Positions 8,547 to 17,229 of a stretch of 62,759 nt of DNA are shown piece by piece. Each line of letters begins with the position of its first letter. Position 1 is the first letter of the stretch. The notes beneath the pieces were generated by a model, which was given only the letters and a program-made list of their open reading frames with translations, did no database searches and was not told the origin of the DNA. Source of the DNA: DAOMNN01 sp035443825 (GTDB lineage: Bacteria > Pseudomonadota > Gammaproteobacteria > Burkholderiales > Rhodocyclaceae); assembly GCA_035443825.1 (NCBI GenBank), contig DAOMNN010000011.1, positions 1 to 62,759 of the forward strand. Reading direction: 5' to 3'. A program made the position numbers and the translations under genes.

Positions 8547-9826
8547 ACGACCCGGACCACGCGTCGGCACAGCGCGCAATCGAGGCAATCTGGCGAATCG
8601 AGGGCGCCCGCGTGATCGGCCGGGTCGCGCACATGGTGCGCGACGTCGGTCTGGCCGAGGAGTCCGCCCAGGACGCGCTGGTCGCGGCACTGGAGCACTG
8701 GCCGCGCTCCGGCGTGCCGGACAGCCCCGCCGCGTGGCTGACGACGGCCGCCAAGCGCCGCGCACTGGATTACTTGCGCCATGAGCAGGTGATCGCCGAC
8801 AAGACCGGCGCGCTTGCCTTCGAGTCCGACTTCCGCCACGAATCGGCCGGCGATGAACTGAGCGCACGGGTCGATGCCGCACTCGACGACACGATTGGCG
8901 ACGACCTGTTGCGCCTCATGTTCACCGCATGCCACCCGGTGCTGTCGTCGCAGGCCCGCTGCGCACTGACCCTACGGCTCATGGGCGGACTCACCACCGA
9001 GGAGATCGCACGCGCCTACCTCAAGCCCGAGCCGACCATCGCACAGCGCATCGTCCGCGCCAAGCGCACCCTGGCCGCGGCACGGGTGCCCTTCGAGGTG
9101 CCGATCGGCCCCGACCTGCTCGCACGTCTGCCCCCAGTGCTCGAAGTCCTCTACCTGATCTTCAACGAGGGCTATGCGGCCACTTCGGGCGAGGACTGGA
9201 TGCGCCCGGCGCTGTGCGACGAAGCAGTGCGACTGGGGCGGATCCTGGCCGGACTGATGCCAGAGGAAAGCGAGGTGCACGGCCTCGTCGCGCTGATGGA
9301 AATCCAGGCATCGCGCTTCGCCGCACGCATCTCGTCCGATGGCGAACCCGTCCTGCTGCTCGACCAGGACCGCAGTCGCTGGGATCACCTGCTGATTCGC
9401 CGTGGCCTCGATGCACTGGCGCGCGCCGAGGCCCTGCCGGGCCCGCCCGGCCCGTACGCCATCCAGGCCGCCATCGCAGCCTGTCATGCTCGTGCGACGC
9501 GCGCGGACCAGACCGACTGGGTGCACATCGCCGCACTCTACGACGCCCTGGCCCGGATCACACCCTCGCCAGTGGTGACGCTGAACCGCGCCGTCGCTGT
9601 CTCGATGGCCTTCGGCCCCGCCGCCGCCCTCGAGATCGTAGACACCCTGCTCGACGAGTCCGACTTGCAGAACTACCACCTGCTGCCCAGCGTACGCGGC
9701 GATCTCCTGGCCCGCCTCGAACGCTTCGGCGAAGCACGTGTCGAATTCGAACGCGCATCCCGGATGGCGCACAATGCGCGCGAACGTGGGCTGCTGATGG
9801 CGCGTGCGGCGCGCTGCGGACGATAG
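8543..9826 (+). CDS. ECF42-type RNA polymerase sigma factor with C-terminal TPR-like extension
   Basis: The start at 8543 is favoured over the in-frame ATG at 8522 because it forms ATGA with the upstream stop and gives the usual N-terminus, MNDPDHASAQRAIEAIWRIE. The 427-residue product has sigma region 2 (about 10-80, AEESAQDALVAALEHWP), region 4 (about 115-180, TTEEIARAYLKPEPTIAQRI) and a long helical DUF6596/TPR-like domain to the end. Group ECF42 is known to pair with DGPF proteins and to depend on its C-terminal extension; no anti-sigma gene is present here, which fits that group. Confidence 0.88.
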   Translation: MNDPDHASAQRAIEAIWRIEGARVIGRVAHMVRDVGLAEESAQDALVAALEHWPRSGVPDSPAAWLTTAAKRRALDYLRHEQVIADKTGALAFESDFRHESAGDELSARVDAALDDTIGDDLLRLMFTACHPVLSSQARCALTLRLMGGLTTEEIARAYLKPEPTIAQRIVRAKRTLAAARVPFEVPIGPDLLARLPPVLEVLYLIFNEGYAATSGEDWMRPALCDEAVRLGRILAGLMPEESEVHGLVALMEIQASRFAARISSDGEPVLLLDQDRSRWDHLLIRRGLDALARAEALPGPPGPYAIQAAIAACHARATRADQTDWVHIAALYDALARITPSPVVTLNRAVAVSMAFGPAAALEIVDTLLDESDLQNYHLLPSVRGDLLARLERFGEARVEFERASRMAHNARERGLLMARAARCGR

Positions 9827-9924
9827 CCGCTGAGCCGAATTTGTCGGCATGCGATTGCCGAGCCCCCCATCGGGCCTATACTTCCAGGGCGACGGCAACC
9901 GCCGGTACGCACGAGGAGAGGATC

Positions 9925-10053
9925 ATGGGCAAGGCAAGAGAGAGCAGCAAGGAAGCAAAGAAGGCACCGGCCAAGACAGCGAAGGAAAAAAAGGCCGCAA
10001 AACAACAGAAGAAGCACGCGTCTGACGTGGTGCCGTTGATCCCGCCGAAGTGA
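9925..10053 (+). CDS. 42-residue lysine-rich small protein
   Basis: The ATG at 9925 follows ACGAGGAGAGG with good spacing. The product is almost wholly charged (MGKARESSKEAKKAPAKTAK start) and contains about 14 Lys in its first 33 residues, ending HASDVVPLIPPK. Similar tiny basic proteins starting MGKARESSKE are annotated as hypothetical in many proteobacteria. It could bind nucleic acid or ribosomes, but this is only inferred from charge. Confidence 0.65.
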   Translation: MGKARESSKEAKKAPAKTAKEKKAAKQQKKHASDVVPLIPPK

Positions 10054-10092
10054 TCGGTGGCAGCAGGTTTTTGTATAGCGAACGAGAAGCGA

Positions 10093-10374
10093 ATGAGATT
10101 CTTCCAGCAGATCCCCCGCACGACGGCTGAACCTCCCGGGTTGTTGGGCAAGATGGTCGCATTCGTCGTGACCGTCGCCTTGATCATCGTGGCATTGATG
10201 TTCTCGGTGCTGCTTGTTGCGCTGATCACAACGGCAGGCGTGGCCGCGTGGGGTTACTTGTGGTGGAAAACACGTGCCCTGCGAAAAGAACTGCGCGAAC
10301 ACCCTCCAGGCGGACTCGTCATCGAGGGCGAGGTGATCCGCGAAGTCCAGACCCGGGATCCGGGCAAACCCTGA
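10093..10374 (+). CDS. Small membrane protein, function unknown
   Basis: The ATG at 10093, preceded by GAACGAGAAG, gives 93 residues; a GTG at 10057 is possible but poorly supported. A hydrophobic block (about 20-58, VAFVVTVALIIVALMF… to …AAWGYLWW) makes one long or two close membrane helices. A cytoplasmic tail rich in charge follows. No family is recognised. It sits 39 bp after the lysine-rich gene and may be co-transcribed with it. Confidence 0.55.
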   Translation: MRFFQQIPRTTAEPPGLLGKMVAFVVTVALIIVALMFSVLLVALITTAGVAAWGYLWWKTRALRKELREHPPGGLVIEGEVIREVQTRDPGKP

Positions 10375-10473
10375 TCGTGGGCGACGCACGCACGCCGGCA
10401 ATCCGTCGAAGCCTCGCCTGTGAAGGGACCTGTCCTTCTACCATCGCGAGATCGAACTGACGGAGTTCGAAGC

Positions 10474-10842
10474 ATGAAGAAGATCGACACCGACAAACTC
10501 GATCGCATCGTCGCAGATGCGCGCAGTGCGGCCGACAGCCGCAGCCAGGGCTACCGTGAGCGGGCGTTGAAGATCTATCCGTGGATCTGCGGCCGTTGCG
10601 CGCGCGAGTTCACCCACAGCAACTTGCGCGAACTCACCGTTCATCACCGCGATCACAATCACGACAACAATCCGCCGGACGGCAGCAACTGGGAGCTGCT
10701 GTGCATCTATTGTCATGACAACGAACATCAGCGCCAGCTCGAGGCGCAAAGCGGACTTGCGTCCCGTGGGGGCAGCAGCACCGTGGCAACGCATTCACCG
10801 TTTGCGAACCTCAAGGCATTGCTGTCCGACGGCAAGTCGTAA
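10474..10842 (+). CDS. yajD: HNH nuclease family protein YajD
   Basis: The start at 10474 (site CGGAG nine bases upstream) gives 122 residues. The protein carries a zinc-binding CGRC (about 38-41), HHRDHNHDNNP (about 58-68) and CIYCHDNEH (about 76-84), which is the HNH nuclease pattern with structural Cys pairs. Order and length match E. coli YajD, a conserved cytosolic protein whose physiological DNA target is unknown. No restriction or phage gene is adjacent. Confidence 0.85.
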   Translation: MKKIDTDKLDRIVADARSAADSRSQGYRERALKIYPWICGRCAREFTHSNLRELTVHHRDHNHDNNPPDGSNWELLCIYCHDNEHQRQLEAQSGLASRGGSSTVATHSPFANLKALLSDGKS

Positions 10843-10958
10843 TCAGGCGCACCCGGGAGCACCGCCGCCAAAGCATGTCGATTTCCGGCTTCCCCGCTCG
10901 TCATGGGAGTAGGACGGTCGCTTCATGACGAAAATCTGGCCCGGAAGGAGGTGTGACC

Positions 10959-12161
10959 ATGGCAAGCACGACAAACAGGCCCGACCCGGCAATGCCGGCA
11001 ACCGGCGCCCGCAGGGGAGGTGCGTCGGGCCGACATTCGGCACCACGTGTGGTGATTCTCGTCGCTACGCGCAAGGGCGCATGGCTTTACCACGGCGACA
11101 CGAAACGCAAACAGTGGCGGACCGATGGCCCGCACTTTCTCGGACACATCGTCAGTCATCTCGTACTCGATCCGCGCGACGGCCGGACGCTGCTGGCCGC
11201 AGCCAGGACCGGTCACCTCGGGCCGACAATCTTTCGCTCGACCGATCTCGGTCGCAGCTGGAGGGAAGCGTTGCAACCGCCTGCATTCAGGAGCGGGCCG
11301 GACGGTGGACGCACCGTCGATCACACCTTCTGGCTGACGCCCTGCCATGCCAACGAACCGGATGCGTGGTATGCGGGAACCTCGCCGCAAGGTCTGTTCC
11401 GTTCCGAGGACGGCGGAGCGACGTGGTCGCCGTTCTCCTGCATCAACGACGATCCCCACTACCGCAAATGGATGGGCACCGTTCAGGACGGCACCCCGGA
11501 CGGGCCGAAACTGCATTCGATCATCGTCGACCCGCGCGATCCCGCACATCTGTACTTCGCCATGTCGGGCGGCGGGGTGCACGAATCGATCGACGGCGGT
11601 CGGAGTTTCGCACCGCTATTGAAAGGCCTCGAAGTCGTCGAAGGTTTCGACGTAGCCGATCCGACCTTCCACGATCCGCACTGCGTGCGCCTGTGCCCGG
11701 GCAATCCCGACCGCCTTTATCAACAGAACCACTGCGGCATCTATCGCCTCGATCGCCCCGGCGACAGGTGGGAGCGCATCGGCAACAGCATGCCTGCACG
11801 GACCGGCGACATCGGATTTCCGATGGTCGTGCACCCGCGCGACGCGGATACCGCGTGGGTATTCCCGATGGACGGACGGGACGTCTGGCCACGCACCAGC
11901 CCCGATGGCAGCCCTGCCGTGCATGCGACACGCAACGGCGGCAGGAGCTGGGAGCGGCTCGATGCCGGCCTGCCCGCCACGCAAGCGTGGTGGACCGTCA
12001 AACGCCAGGCGATGACCGCGGATACGCTCGAACCGGTCGGCCTGTACTTCGGCACGACGAGCGGCGAACTGTGGATGAGCGGCGACGAGGGAGCGCAGTG
12101 GACGTGCATCGCGCGCCATCTTCCCGAAATCTACGCGGTGGAAGCCGCGGTGCTTGCCTAG
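10959..12161 (+). CDS. WD40/YVTN/BNR-like beta-propeller (sialidase-fold) protein
   Basis: The start at 10959 has an excellent AAGGAGG site. The 400-residue product has no signal peptide and contains at least five Asp-box repeats of the S-x-D-x-G-x-x-W type: STDLGRSW, SEDGGATW, SIDGGRSF, TRNGGRSW and SGDEGAQW. These mark BNR propellers (sialidase, photosystem assembly and sortilin folds). Catalytic residues of true sialidases (Arg triad, Tyr/Glu) are not evident, so enzymatic activity is doubtful. It is followed 12 bp later by a ThiS/MoaD-like gene, suggesting a joint function. Confidence 0.8.
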   Translation: MASTTNRPDPAMPATGARRGGASGRHSAPRVVILVATRKGAWLYHGDTKRKQWRTDGPHFLGHIVSHLVLDPRDGRTLLAAARTGHLGPTIFRSTDLGRSWREALQPPAFRSGPDGGRTVDHTFWLTPCHANEPDAWYAGTSPQGLFRSEDGGATWSPFSCINDDPHYRKWMGTVQDGTPDGPKLHSIIVDPRDPAHLYFAMSGGGVHESIDGGRSFAPLLKGLEVVEGFDVADPTFHDPHCVRLCPGNPDRLYQQNHCGIYRLDRPGDRWERIGNSMPARTGDIGFPMVVHPRDADTAWVFPMDGRDVWPRTSPDGSPAVHATRNGGRSWERLDAGLPATQAWWTVKRQAMTADTLEPVGLYFGTTSGELWMSGDEGAQWTCIARHLPEIYAVEAAVLA

Positions 12162-12173
12162 GGCACTGCCACG

Positions 12174-12434
12174 ATGAAAGTGCTGATCCCGACGTCGCTA
12201 CGCTCGTACACCGGTGATCGACGCGAGGTGCATGCGAATGGCGCCACCTTGGCCGAGCTTCTCGCAGACCTTGACCGGCAGTTTCCGGGATTTCGCTTCC
12301 GCATGGTCGACGAACAGGGCCGAACCCGGCCGCACATGCGCATCTTCGTCAACGGCGCTGCCGTGTACGAGCTTGCACAACCGCTGCACGACACCGATGA
12401 CGTCGCCATCGTCCAGGCCCTGAGCGGCGGATGA
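12174..12434 (+). CDS. MoaD/ThiS-family ubiquitin-like protein
   Basis: The 86-residue product has the beta-grasp order (MKVLIPTSLRSYTG, helix LAELLADLDRQFPGFRFRM, HMRIFVNGAAV, DDVAIVQALSGG) and ends in the diglycine that family members use after adenylation by a MoeB/ThiF E1-like enzyme. Such proteins carry sulfur as a thiocarboxylate or are conjugated to proteins. No molybdopterin or thiamine gene is nearby; its only partner in sequence is the propeller at 10959. Confidence 0.85.
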   Translation: MKVLIPTSLRSYTGDRREVHANGATLAELLADLDRQFPGFRFRMVDEQGRTRPHMRIFVNGAAVYELAQPLHDTDDVAIVQALSGG

Positions 12435-12494
12435 CCCCGCAGCGGCCGGCATCGGGAGCATGCCCGGAACCGCACCGATGTCCTGTCCCCGGGG

Positions 12495-13115
12495 TCACTC
12501 CTGGCGGGGTTCCCACCCACGCCGCCACTCGCGAAGCAGGACGATGTGAGGCGCGCGCCCGTTGTCCTCGAACCATGAATCCACTGCATATGCCTCGCCG
12601 CCGTCGCGCTCGGCGATCACCGCAGTGGTATGTGGCCAGCCGAACAGGAAGTACCCCCGAGTCGCCGGCTTGCCGACCGTATGGTGGTTCAGCAGCCCTT
12701 CCCCGGCAAGCATCCGCAGATAGAGCGTCGTGTTGATCGACTCGTCGATGCAGTCCATCTGTCCCGACTTGCCAAGGCCCGGAAACGTGCCGCCGAGATC
12801 GGTCTGCGTGCCGGTTCGCGCCCCGACGATCGTCTCCATTCGTGCAAGATAGTTCCTGAGACGCTCACGCTCATCCTGAGCACTCTCGGGCGGCGGATCG
12901 AACAGATCGCGGATGCTGTTCCACTGCGCGCCATCCAGCGACAGAAAATCGAGGTTTACACAGCCATTGCCATGGCAGACGCTGAAGCGCGACGGCACCG
13001 GGTCCGTGATGATATCGTCCCGGACGAAGGGTTGGGCGCCGACGCCAGCACCATATGCAAGCAACACCAGTGCAAGCGCGGCCGCACGGGCGGATGCAAC
13101 AGGACGACCGGCCAT
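12495..13115 (-). CDS. Exported transglutaminase/cysteine-protease-like protein of unknown function
   Basis: The start at 13115 is supported by GAAGGAG and by a clear signal peptide (MAGRPVASARAAALALVLLA… cleaved near GAQ-PF). The 206-residue product has MDCIDESINT (about 119-128), WPHTTAVI (about 164-171) and YAVDSWFEDNG (about 180-190). The Cys-His-Asp order and spacing would suit a transglutaminase-like fold; this is an inference from pattern, not a recognised named family. It is expected to be periplasmic. Confidence 0.6.
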   Translation of the reverse strand: MAGRPVASARAAALALVLLAYGAGVGAQPFVRDDIITDPVPSRFSVCHGNGCVNLDFLSLDGAQWNSIRDLFDPPPESAQDERERLRNYLARMETIVGARTGTQTDLGGTFPGLGKSGQMDCIDESINTTLYLRMLAGEGLLNHHTVGKPATRGYFLFGWPHTTAVIAERDGGEAYAVDSWFEDNGRAPHIVLLREWRRGWEPRQE

Positions 13116-13289
13116 CACGATACTCTCCTTCACGATGCGCTGAATTGACCCGTCACGGCGCGGCGCACAGCGACGCGGCAATTTTGAAGCATGATCCCGG
13201 TCAACGCCATGAATTGCGGCACCGAGCTCGCAATAGCTGAAGAATCGAAGCATCCAGCGCCCCCGGACCAAGAAGGATCATAGGTCGTC

Positions 13290-13931
13290 ATGAACTATCT
13301 TGCGCACGCCTTTCTGGCCGGACCGATCGCCACCGACCGCATCGGCGGAGTCATAGGCGACTTCGTCAAGGGGCCACTGGACCCGCTCCCGGCTGGGCTC
13401 GGGCCCGATCTCGCCGCCGGCGTCGCGCTGCACCGGCGTATCGACAGCTATGCCGACTCGCACCCGGCATTCCGCCGCAGTCGCGCCCGGGTCAGCGCGC
13501 AGCGGCGACGCGTGAGCGGCATCATGATCGACCTGTTCTACGATCACTTTCTTGCCCTGCACTGGGAACGCGTCAGTGCCTCGCTGCCGGTTGAACGGTC
13601 GCTCGTCGCCTTCGCCGCGCACACCTACCGACTGATCGGAGCGCATCCAGACCCGCTGCCGCCCGCTTTCATGCTGGTATTCGAGCGCATGTCGTCGCAC
13701 GACTGGCTGGCCAGTTACCGCGACGCCGATAACGTCACGCTGGCGCTGGACCGGATGGCCGAATTTCGCCTGCGTCGGCCCAACGCGCTCGCCGGATCGG
13801 GACGGGAATTGCTGCACGACTATGCCGGTTTCGAGGCCGACTTCTTCGACTTCCTGCCCGACGCGCTCGCCTTCGCCGAATCGGTCAGACGCTCGCGTGC
13901 GGCAATCGGGCCGCGGTCAGACGGTGGTTAG
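13290..13931 (+). CDS. acpH: Acyl carrier protein phosphodiesterase
   Basis: The 213-residue protein starts MNYLAHAFLA and continues with GDFVKG, GVALHRRIDSYADSHP and GIMIDLFYDHFLALHW. These are the conserved His/Asp clusters of the AcpH (DUF479) family, an HD-like metal hydrolase. AcpH removes the 4'-phosphopantetheine group from acyl carrier protein in the cytosol. Length agrees with the family (about 190-215). It is convergent with the MFS gene at 13937, only five bases apart. Confidence 0.85.
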   Translation: MNYLAHAFLAGPIATDRIGGVIGDFVKGPLDPLPAGLGPDLAAGVALHRRIDSYADSHPAFRRSRARVSAQRRRVSGIMIDLFYDHFLALHWERVSASLPVERSLVAFAAHTYRLIGAHPDPLPPAFMLVFERMSSHDWLASYRDADNVTLALDRMAEFRLRRPNALAGSGRELLHDYAGFEADFFDFLPDALAFAESVRRSRAAIGPRSDGG

Positions 13932-13936
13932 CGCCA

Positions 13937-15121
13937 TCATGGGGCTTGCCGTTCCAGTTCCTTGCGCTGCCTGAGGGACAGCCAGAGCAATGCCAGCCCG
14001 GTGAGAGCCACCGGAACAAGGGAGCCGAGATTGAGCAGTGCCCAGCCCTGCGTGGTCACGAGGGCGCCGGATGCAAACGAAGTCAGCGCCATCGTGGCAA
14101 ACAACGCGAAATTGATCGCCGCCTGTGCCTTGTCCTTCTCCTCGGGCCGATAGGCCTGCATGGCCAGGGTGGTGCTCCCCGTGAAGAGGAAATTCCATCC
14201 CACCCCGAGCAGGAACAAGCCCACCAGAAACTGATGCAGATCCTGGCCCGACAGTGCGATCAGAATGCATGCCGCATTGAGCACTACACCGACGCCCATC
14301 ACGCTCAGGACGCCGAAGCGCTTGATCAGATGCCCGGTGAAGAAACCCGGAGCGAACATGCCGATGACGTGCCACTCGAGCACCAACGCCGCATCGGAAA
14401 ACGGCATCCCGCAGATGTCCATCGCCAGCGGCGTGGCCGCCATCAACAGGTTCATCACGCCGTAGCCGAGGGCGGCGCCGATCGTGGCGACGATGAATAC
14501 GGGCTGCCGTACGATCTCCGCGAGCGGCCGACCGCGGCTGCCGCCGCCGCTTTCCCTGGCCGGTTCAACCGGAAAGCGAACTCCGGCCATGACCGCCATC
14601 GAGATCAGCGCGACCACGGCGAGGGCGAGATAGGATGCGAGGAAGGGCGTTCCCAGCGTATCGCGGGTGTAGTTGGCCAGGTTGGGACCGATGACCGCGC
14701 CGATCAGCCCGCCTGCCAGCACCAGGGATACCGCCTTTTCGCGAAACGATGGCGGTGCAAGTTCGCCTGCGGCGAAGCGGTAGAGTTGGCCATTCGCACT
14801 GTAGTAGCCCGCCACGACCGTCCCGGCCACGAGCAACCAGAAACTCTGGATGACGAGGGCGAACGCGCATACCAGCACGCTCAGGAAGGCCACCAGCAGA
14901 CCCAGTTGGAACGACACCTTGCGGCCCCAGCGCTGCTGGCTGCGGGCGACGAGTCCCGTCGACATCGCGCCGCCGACGACGTAACCCATCACCGGCAGCG
15001 TCGCCATCCACGTCAACGGCGCAAGGCTCAGGCCTACCAGGCCATTGATCGCGATGAAGACGACGTTGTTGGTGAGAAAGAGGCCTTGTGCGACAGCCAG
15101 CAGCCAGAGATTCTTCTTCAT
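13937..15121 (-). CDS. MFS transporter
   Basis: The start at 15121 (MKKNLWLLAVAQGLFLTNN) removes a non-hydrophobic leader and gives 394 residues with about 12 membrane helices. The loop 2-3 motif reads RSQQRWGRKVSF, the standard MFS A-motif position. Helices are split by a charged central loop (VEPARESGGGSRGRP). Substrate is unknown and no neighbouring gene indicates one. The upstream region is also the start of a long noncoding gap with the GGDEF gene on the same strand. Confidence 0.8.
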   Translation of the reverse strand: MKKNLWLLAVAQGLFLTNNVVFIAINGLVGLSLAPLTWMATLPVMGYVVGGAMSTGLVARSQQRWGRKVSFQLGLLVAFLSVLVCAFALVIQSFWLLVAGTVVAGYYSANGQLYRFAAGELAPPSFREKAVSLVLAGGLIGAVIGPNLANYTRDTLGTPFLASYLALAVVALISMAVMAGVRFPVEPARESGGGSRGRPLAEIVRQPVFIVATIGAALGYGVMNLLMAATPLAMDICGMPFSDAALVLEWHVIGMFAPGFFTGHLIKRFGVLSVMGVGVVLNAACILIALSGQDLHQFLVGLFLLGVGWNFLFTGSTTLAMQAYRPEEKDKAQAAINFALFATMALTSFASGALVTTQGWALLNLGSLVPVALTGLALLWLSLRQRKELERQAP

Positions 15122-15352
15122 CGCGGGAACGTATGCGCAGCATTCGGAATGCGCGAATGTACACCATTCCGCTCCCGCGTGACGGCCGACAGATCCGCCT
15201 CCCAAAACAATCGCACGAAGGGCCTTCGTTGCGGCCGCAGCCGCGATCAACGATGCTGGTTCGCAGGAGCAGCGTCGGCCGCAACAAAGTTCATGTGATC
15301 GCCCTGATCCATCCGCAGACCGCGCTTGCCGACGGCAAACCGGAAAGCGGCC

Positions 15353-16867
15353 CTAGCGTTCCGCAACCGACCTTCCAGCTGCGTCCCAGAAACGCAATTG
15401 ATTGCCGCCGGCCTGCTTGGCCAGGTACATCGCCGAATCGGCCCGCTTGAGGATCTCGCTCGAGTTTGCGTCACGATCGCCGAACAAGGTCACGCCGATG
15501 CTCGCAGTGCAACGATGAGTGACCGCGGTTTCCGCACTCCCTTCATGTCCGGCGCGCAGGACGTATGGCTCGGAAACCGTCGCACGCAGCTTCTCGGCCA
15601 CCCTTCTGGCGTACGAGAGGGAGTCGGCCTCGTTCAGATCGAGCTGGCTGAGCATTACCACGAACTCGTCGCCGCCGAATCGCGCCACCGTATCCATCTC
15701 GCGCACGCAACGCTTCAGCCGACTGGCCGCCTCGATCAGCAACAGATCGCCGACATCATGACCATGCGCGTCGTTGAGTGGCTTGAAGCCATCCAGGTCG
15801 ATGAACATCAGCGCGCCATAACCGGCGCTTCGCATCCGCGTGGCCAGGGCCTGGTTGAAGCGATCACTGAACAGACGACGGTTGGGAAGTCCGGTGAGGT
15901 CGTCGTGGAATGCCATCCTGCGCACCCGTTCCTGAAGCTCGTTGCGCTCGGTCACATCGCGCGCGACGACCAGTACGCGCGCCGCCCGCCCATCCTTGTC
16001 CCTGATCACGCTGCCGCGCGATTCCATGTTGCGGATACTGCCGTCGGCGAGGACGAAGCGATACTCGATCTGCTTTCCGATACCGGTGCGGACCGTTTCA
16101 CTGAAAACCTGCTTGACCCGTTCCTTGTCGTCCGGGTGGACCTCCGCAAAGGAATCGGTGTCGCGCAAACCGCCCGGCGCACCGAAGAAGCGCTCGTACG
16201 AGGGGCTGTTGTATAGTCGCCGCCCCTCCAGATCGAGTACCGCAATGAAATCCGAGAGATTCTCCGCGATCTGAAGATAAAGCTCCTTCTGGTTGCGCAG
16301 GGCCTCTTCCACCAGCCGGCTCTCGGTGATATCGCTGAACGCCGTTCGGCAAGAGTGCTTGCCGTCCTCCTCCCGGGCGATGACCGAGCCCAGGTGCGCC
16401 CAGAATGTCGTTCCGTCCTTCCTCACCATGCGCACATCGCAGGATTGCGGTTTGCCGGTCGCAATCACCTGCCCGGTGTGCCGACTGAACGTATCACGGT
16501 CTTCCTCGAGGACGAAGCCGTGGATCGGCTGCCCGGACAATTCTTCACGGGCTACCCCGAGCAAGTCGCCCATCGTCAGGTTGGCCTGCCGAATCAGTCC
16601 TTGCCCGGTGAACGTGCAGTAGCCCACCGGCGCCAAGTCGTAGAGTTCCACATAAAGCTCACGCGAAGCCTTGAGTGCCGCCTGAGCGCTGCGCAGTTCC
16701 TCGTTCTGCAACGCGAGTTCGATCTGATGCACCTGAAGCTCGTGAACCGCCTTTCGCAGGTCGGCGTCCATCATCGCACCCCCCAATAACTCGGGACCAC
16801 CTAGCGCCTCAATGGTTCGATGACAACTCATATCCGGGCTCAGGGAATCGTAGTCGACCTTCATCAT
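15353..16867 (-). CDS. PAS-PAS-GGDEF diguanylate cyclase
   Basis: The start at 16867 (two tandem ATGs, GAGG site) gives 504 residues. A short helical N-terminus is followed by PAS 1 (about 65-180, LYDLAPVGYCTFTGQG), PAS 2 (about 195-310, with PAC end ARVLVVARDVTERNEL) and a GGDEF domain (about 330-495). The active site is intact (RFGGDEFVV) and an RxxD (REMD) lies five residues before it, as needed for product inhibition by c-di-GMP. There is no membrane segment, so it is a cytosolic sensor; the PAS ligand is unknown. Confidence 0.9.
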   Translation of the reverse strand: MMKVDYDSLSPDMSCHRTIEALGGPELLGGAMMDADLRKAVHELQVHQIELALQNEELRSAQAALKASRELYVELYDLAPVGYCTFTGQGLIRQANLTMGDLLGVAREELSGQPIHGFVLEEDRDTFSRHTGQVIATGKPQSCDVRMVRKDGTTFWAHLGSVIAREEDGKHSCRTAFSDITESRLVEEALRNQKELYLQIAENLSDFIAVLDLEGRRLYNSPSYERFFGAPGGLRDTDSFAEVHPDDKERVKQVFSETVRTGIGKQIEYRFVLADGSIRNMESRGSVIRDKDGRAARVLVVARDVTERNELQERVRRMAFHDDLTGLPNRRLFSDRFNQALATRMRSAGYGALMFIDLDGFKPLNDAHGHDVGDLLLIEAASRLKRCVREMDTVARFGGDEFVVMLSQLDLNEADSLSYARRVAEKLRATVSEPYVLRAGHEGSAETAVTHRCTASIGVTLFGDRDANSSEILKRADSAMYLAKQAGGNQLRFWDAAGRSVAER

Positions 16868-17229
16868 GCGCCTCGATCGGAGGTTCAAGTAACGTGTCAG
16901 GCACCCTGGCCCTTCGACCTTCGGTTGCCTGACGGGGGGTCTACGGCAGGAGGCACCCATGCCCTTCCACGCTACGACAAGCCCGTCTCGTGGAACGGCT
17001 AAAGCAAGGATGCACTGCAATCGGAGTCTAGCAAGATGTTGGCCCTAACTCGTATGCGGATTGCAACATGTTGTTAAGGCAATGTAACCGAACCGGGCAC
17101 GCCGCATGGCGCTGCCGGCGCGACGCGGACCAAGGGGCCTGCACAGACCGCGCATGATAGCCTGAAAATGACATGTGTGTAGGCGCCCAGGGTCAAGGAA
17201 CCGCTCCATGCGCGCATCGCGCTGGCGCC
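16868..17229. other. 362-bp intergenic stretch
   Basis: No gene is seen between two minus-strand genes. The stretch should carry the promoter of the GGDEF gene. A perfect 10-base palindrome CAACATGTTG lies at 17064-17073; its role is unknown. Confidence 0.5.

Noticed and set aside
13946..15298. A 450-codon plus-strand frame opposite the MFS gene
   Set aside because: The product is rich in Arg, His, Gln and Glu without any domain pattern, as expected for an antisense shadow.
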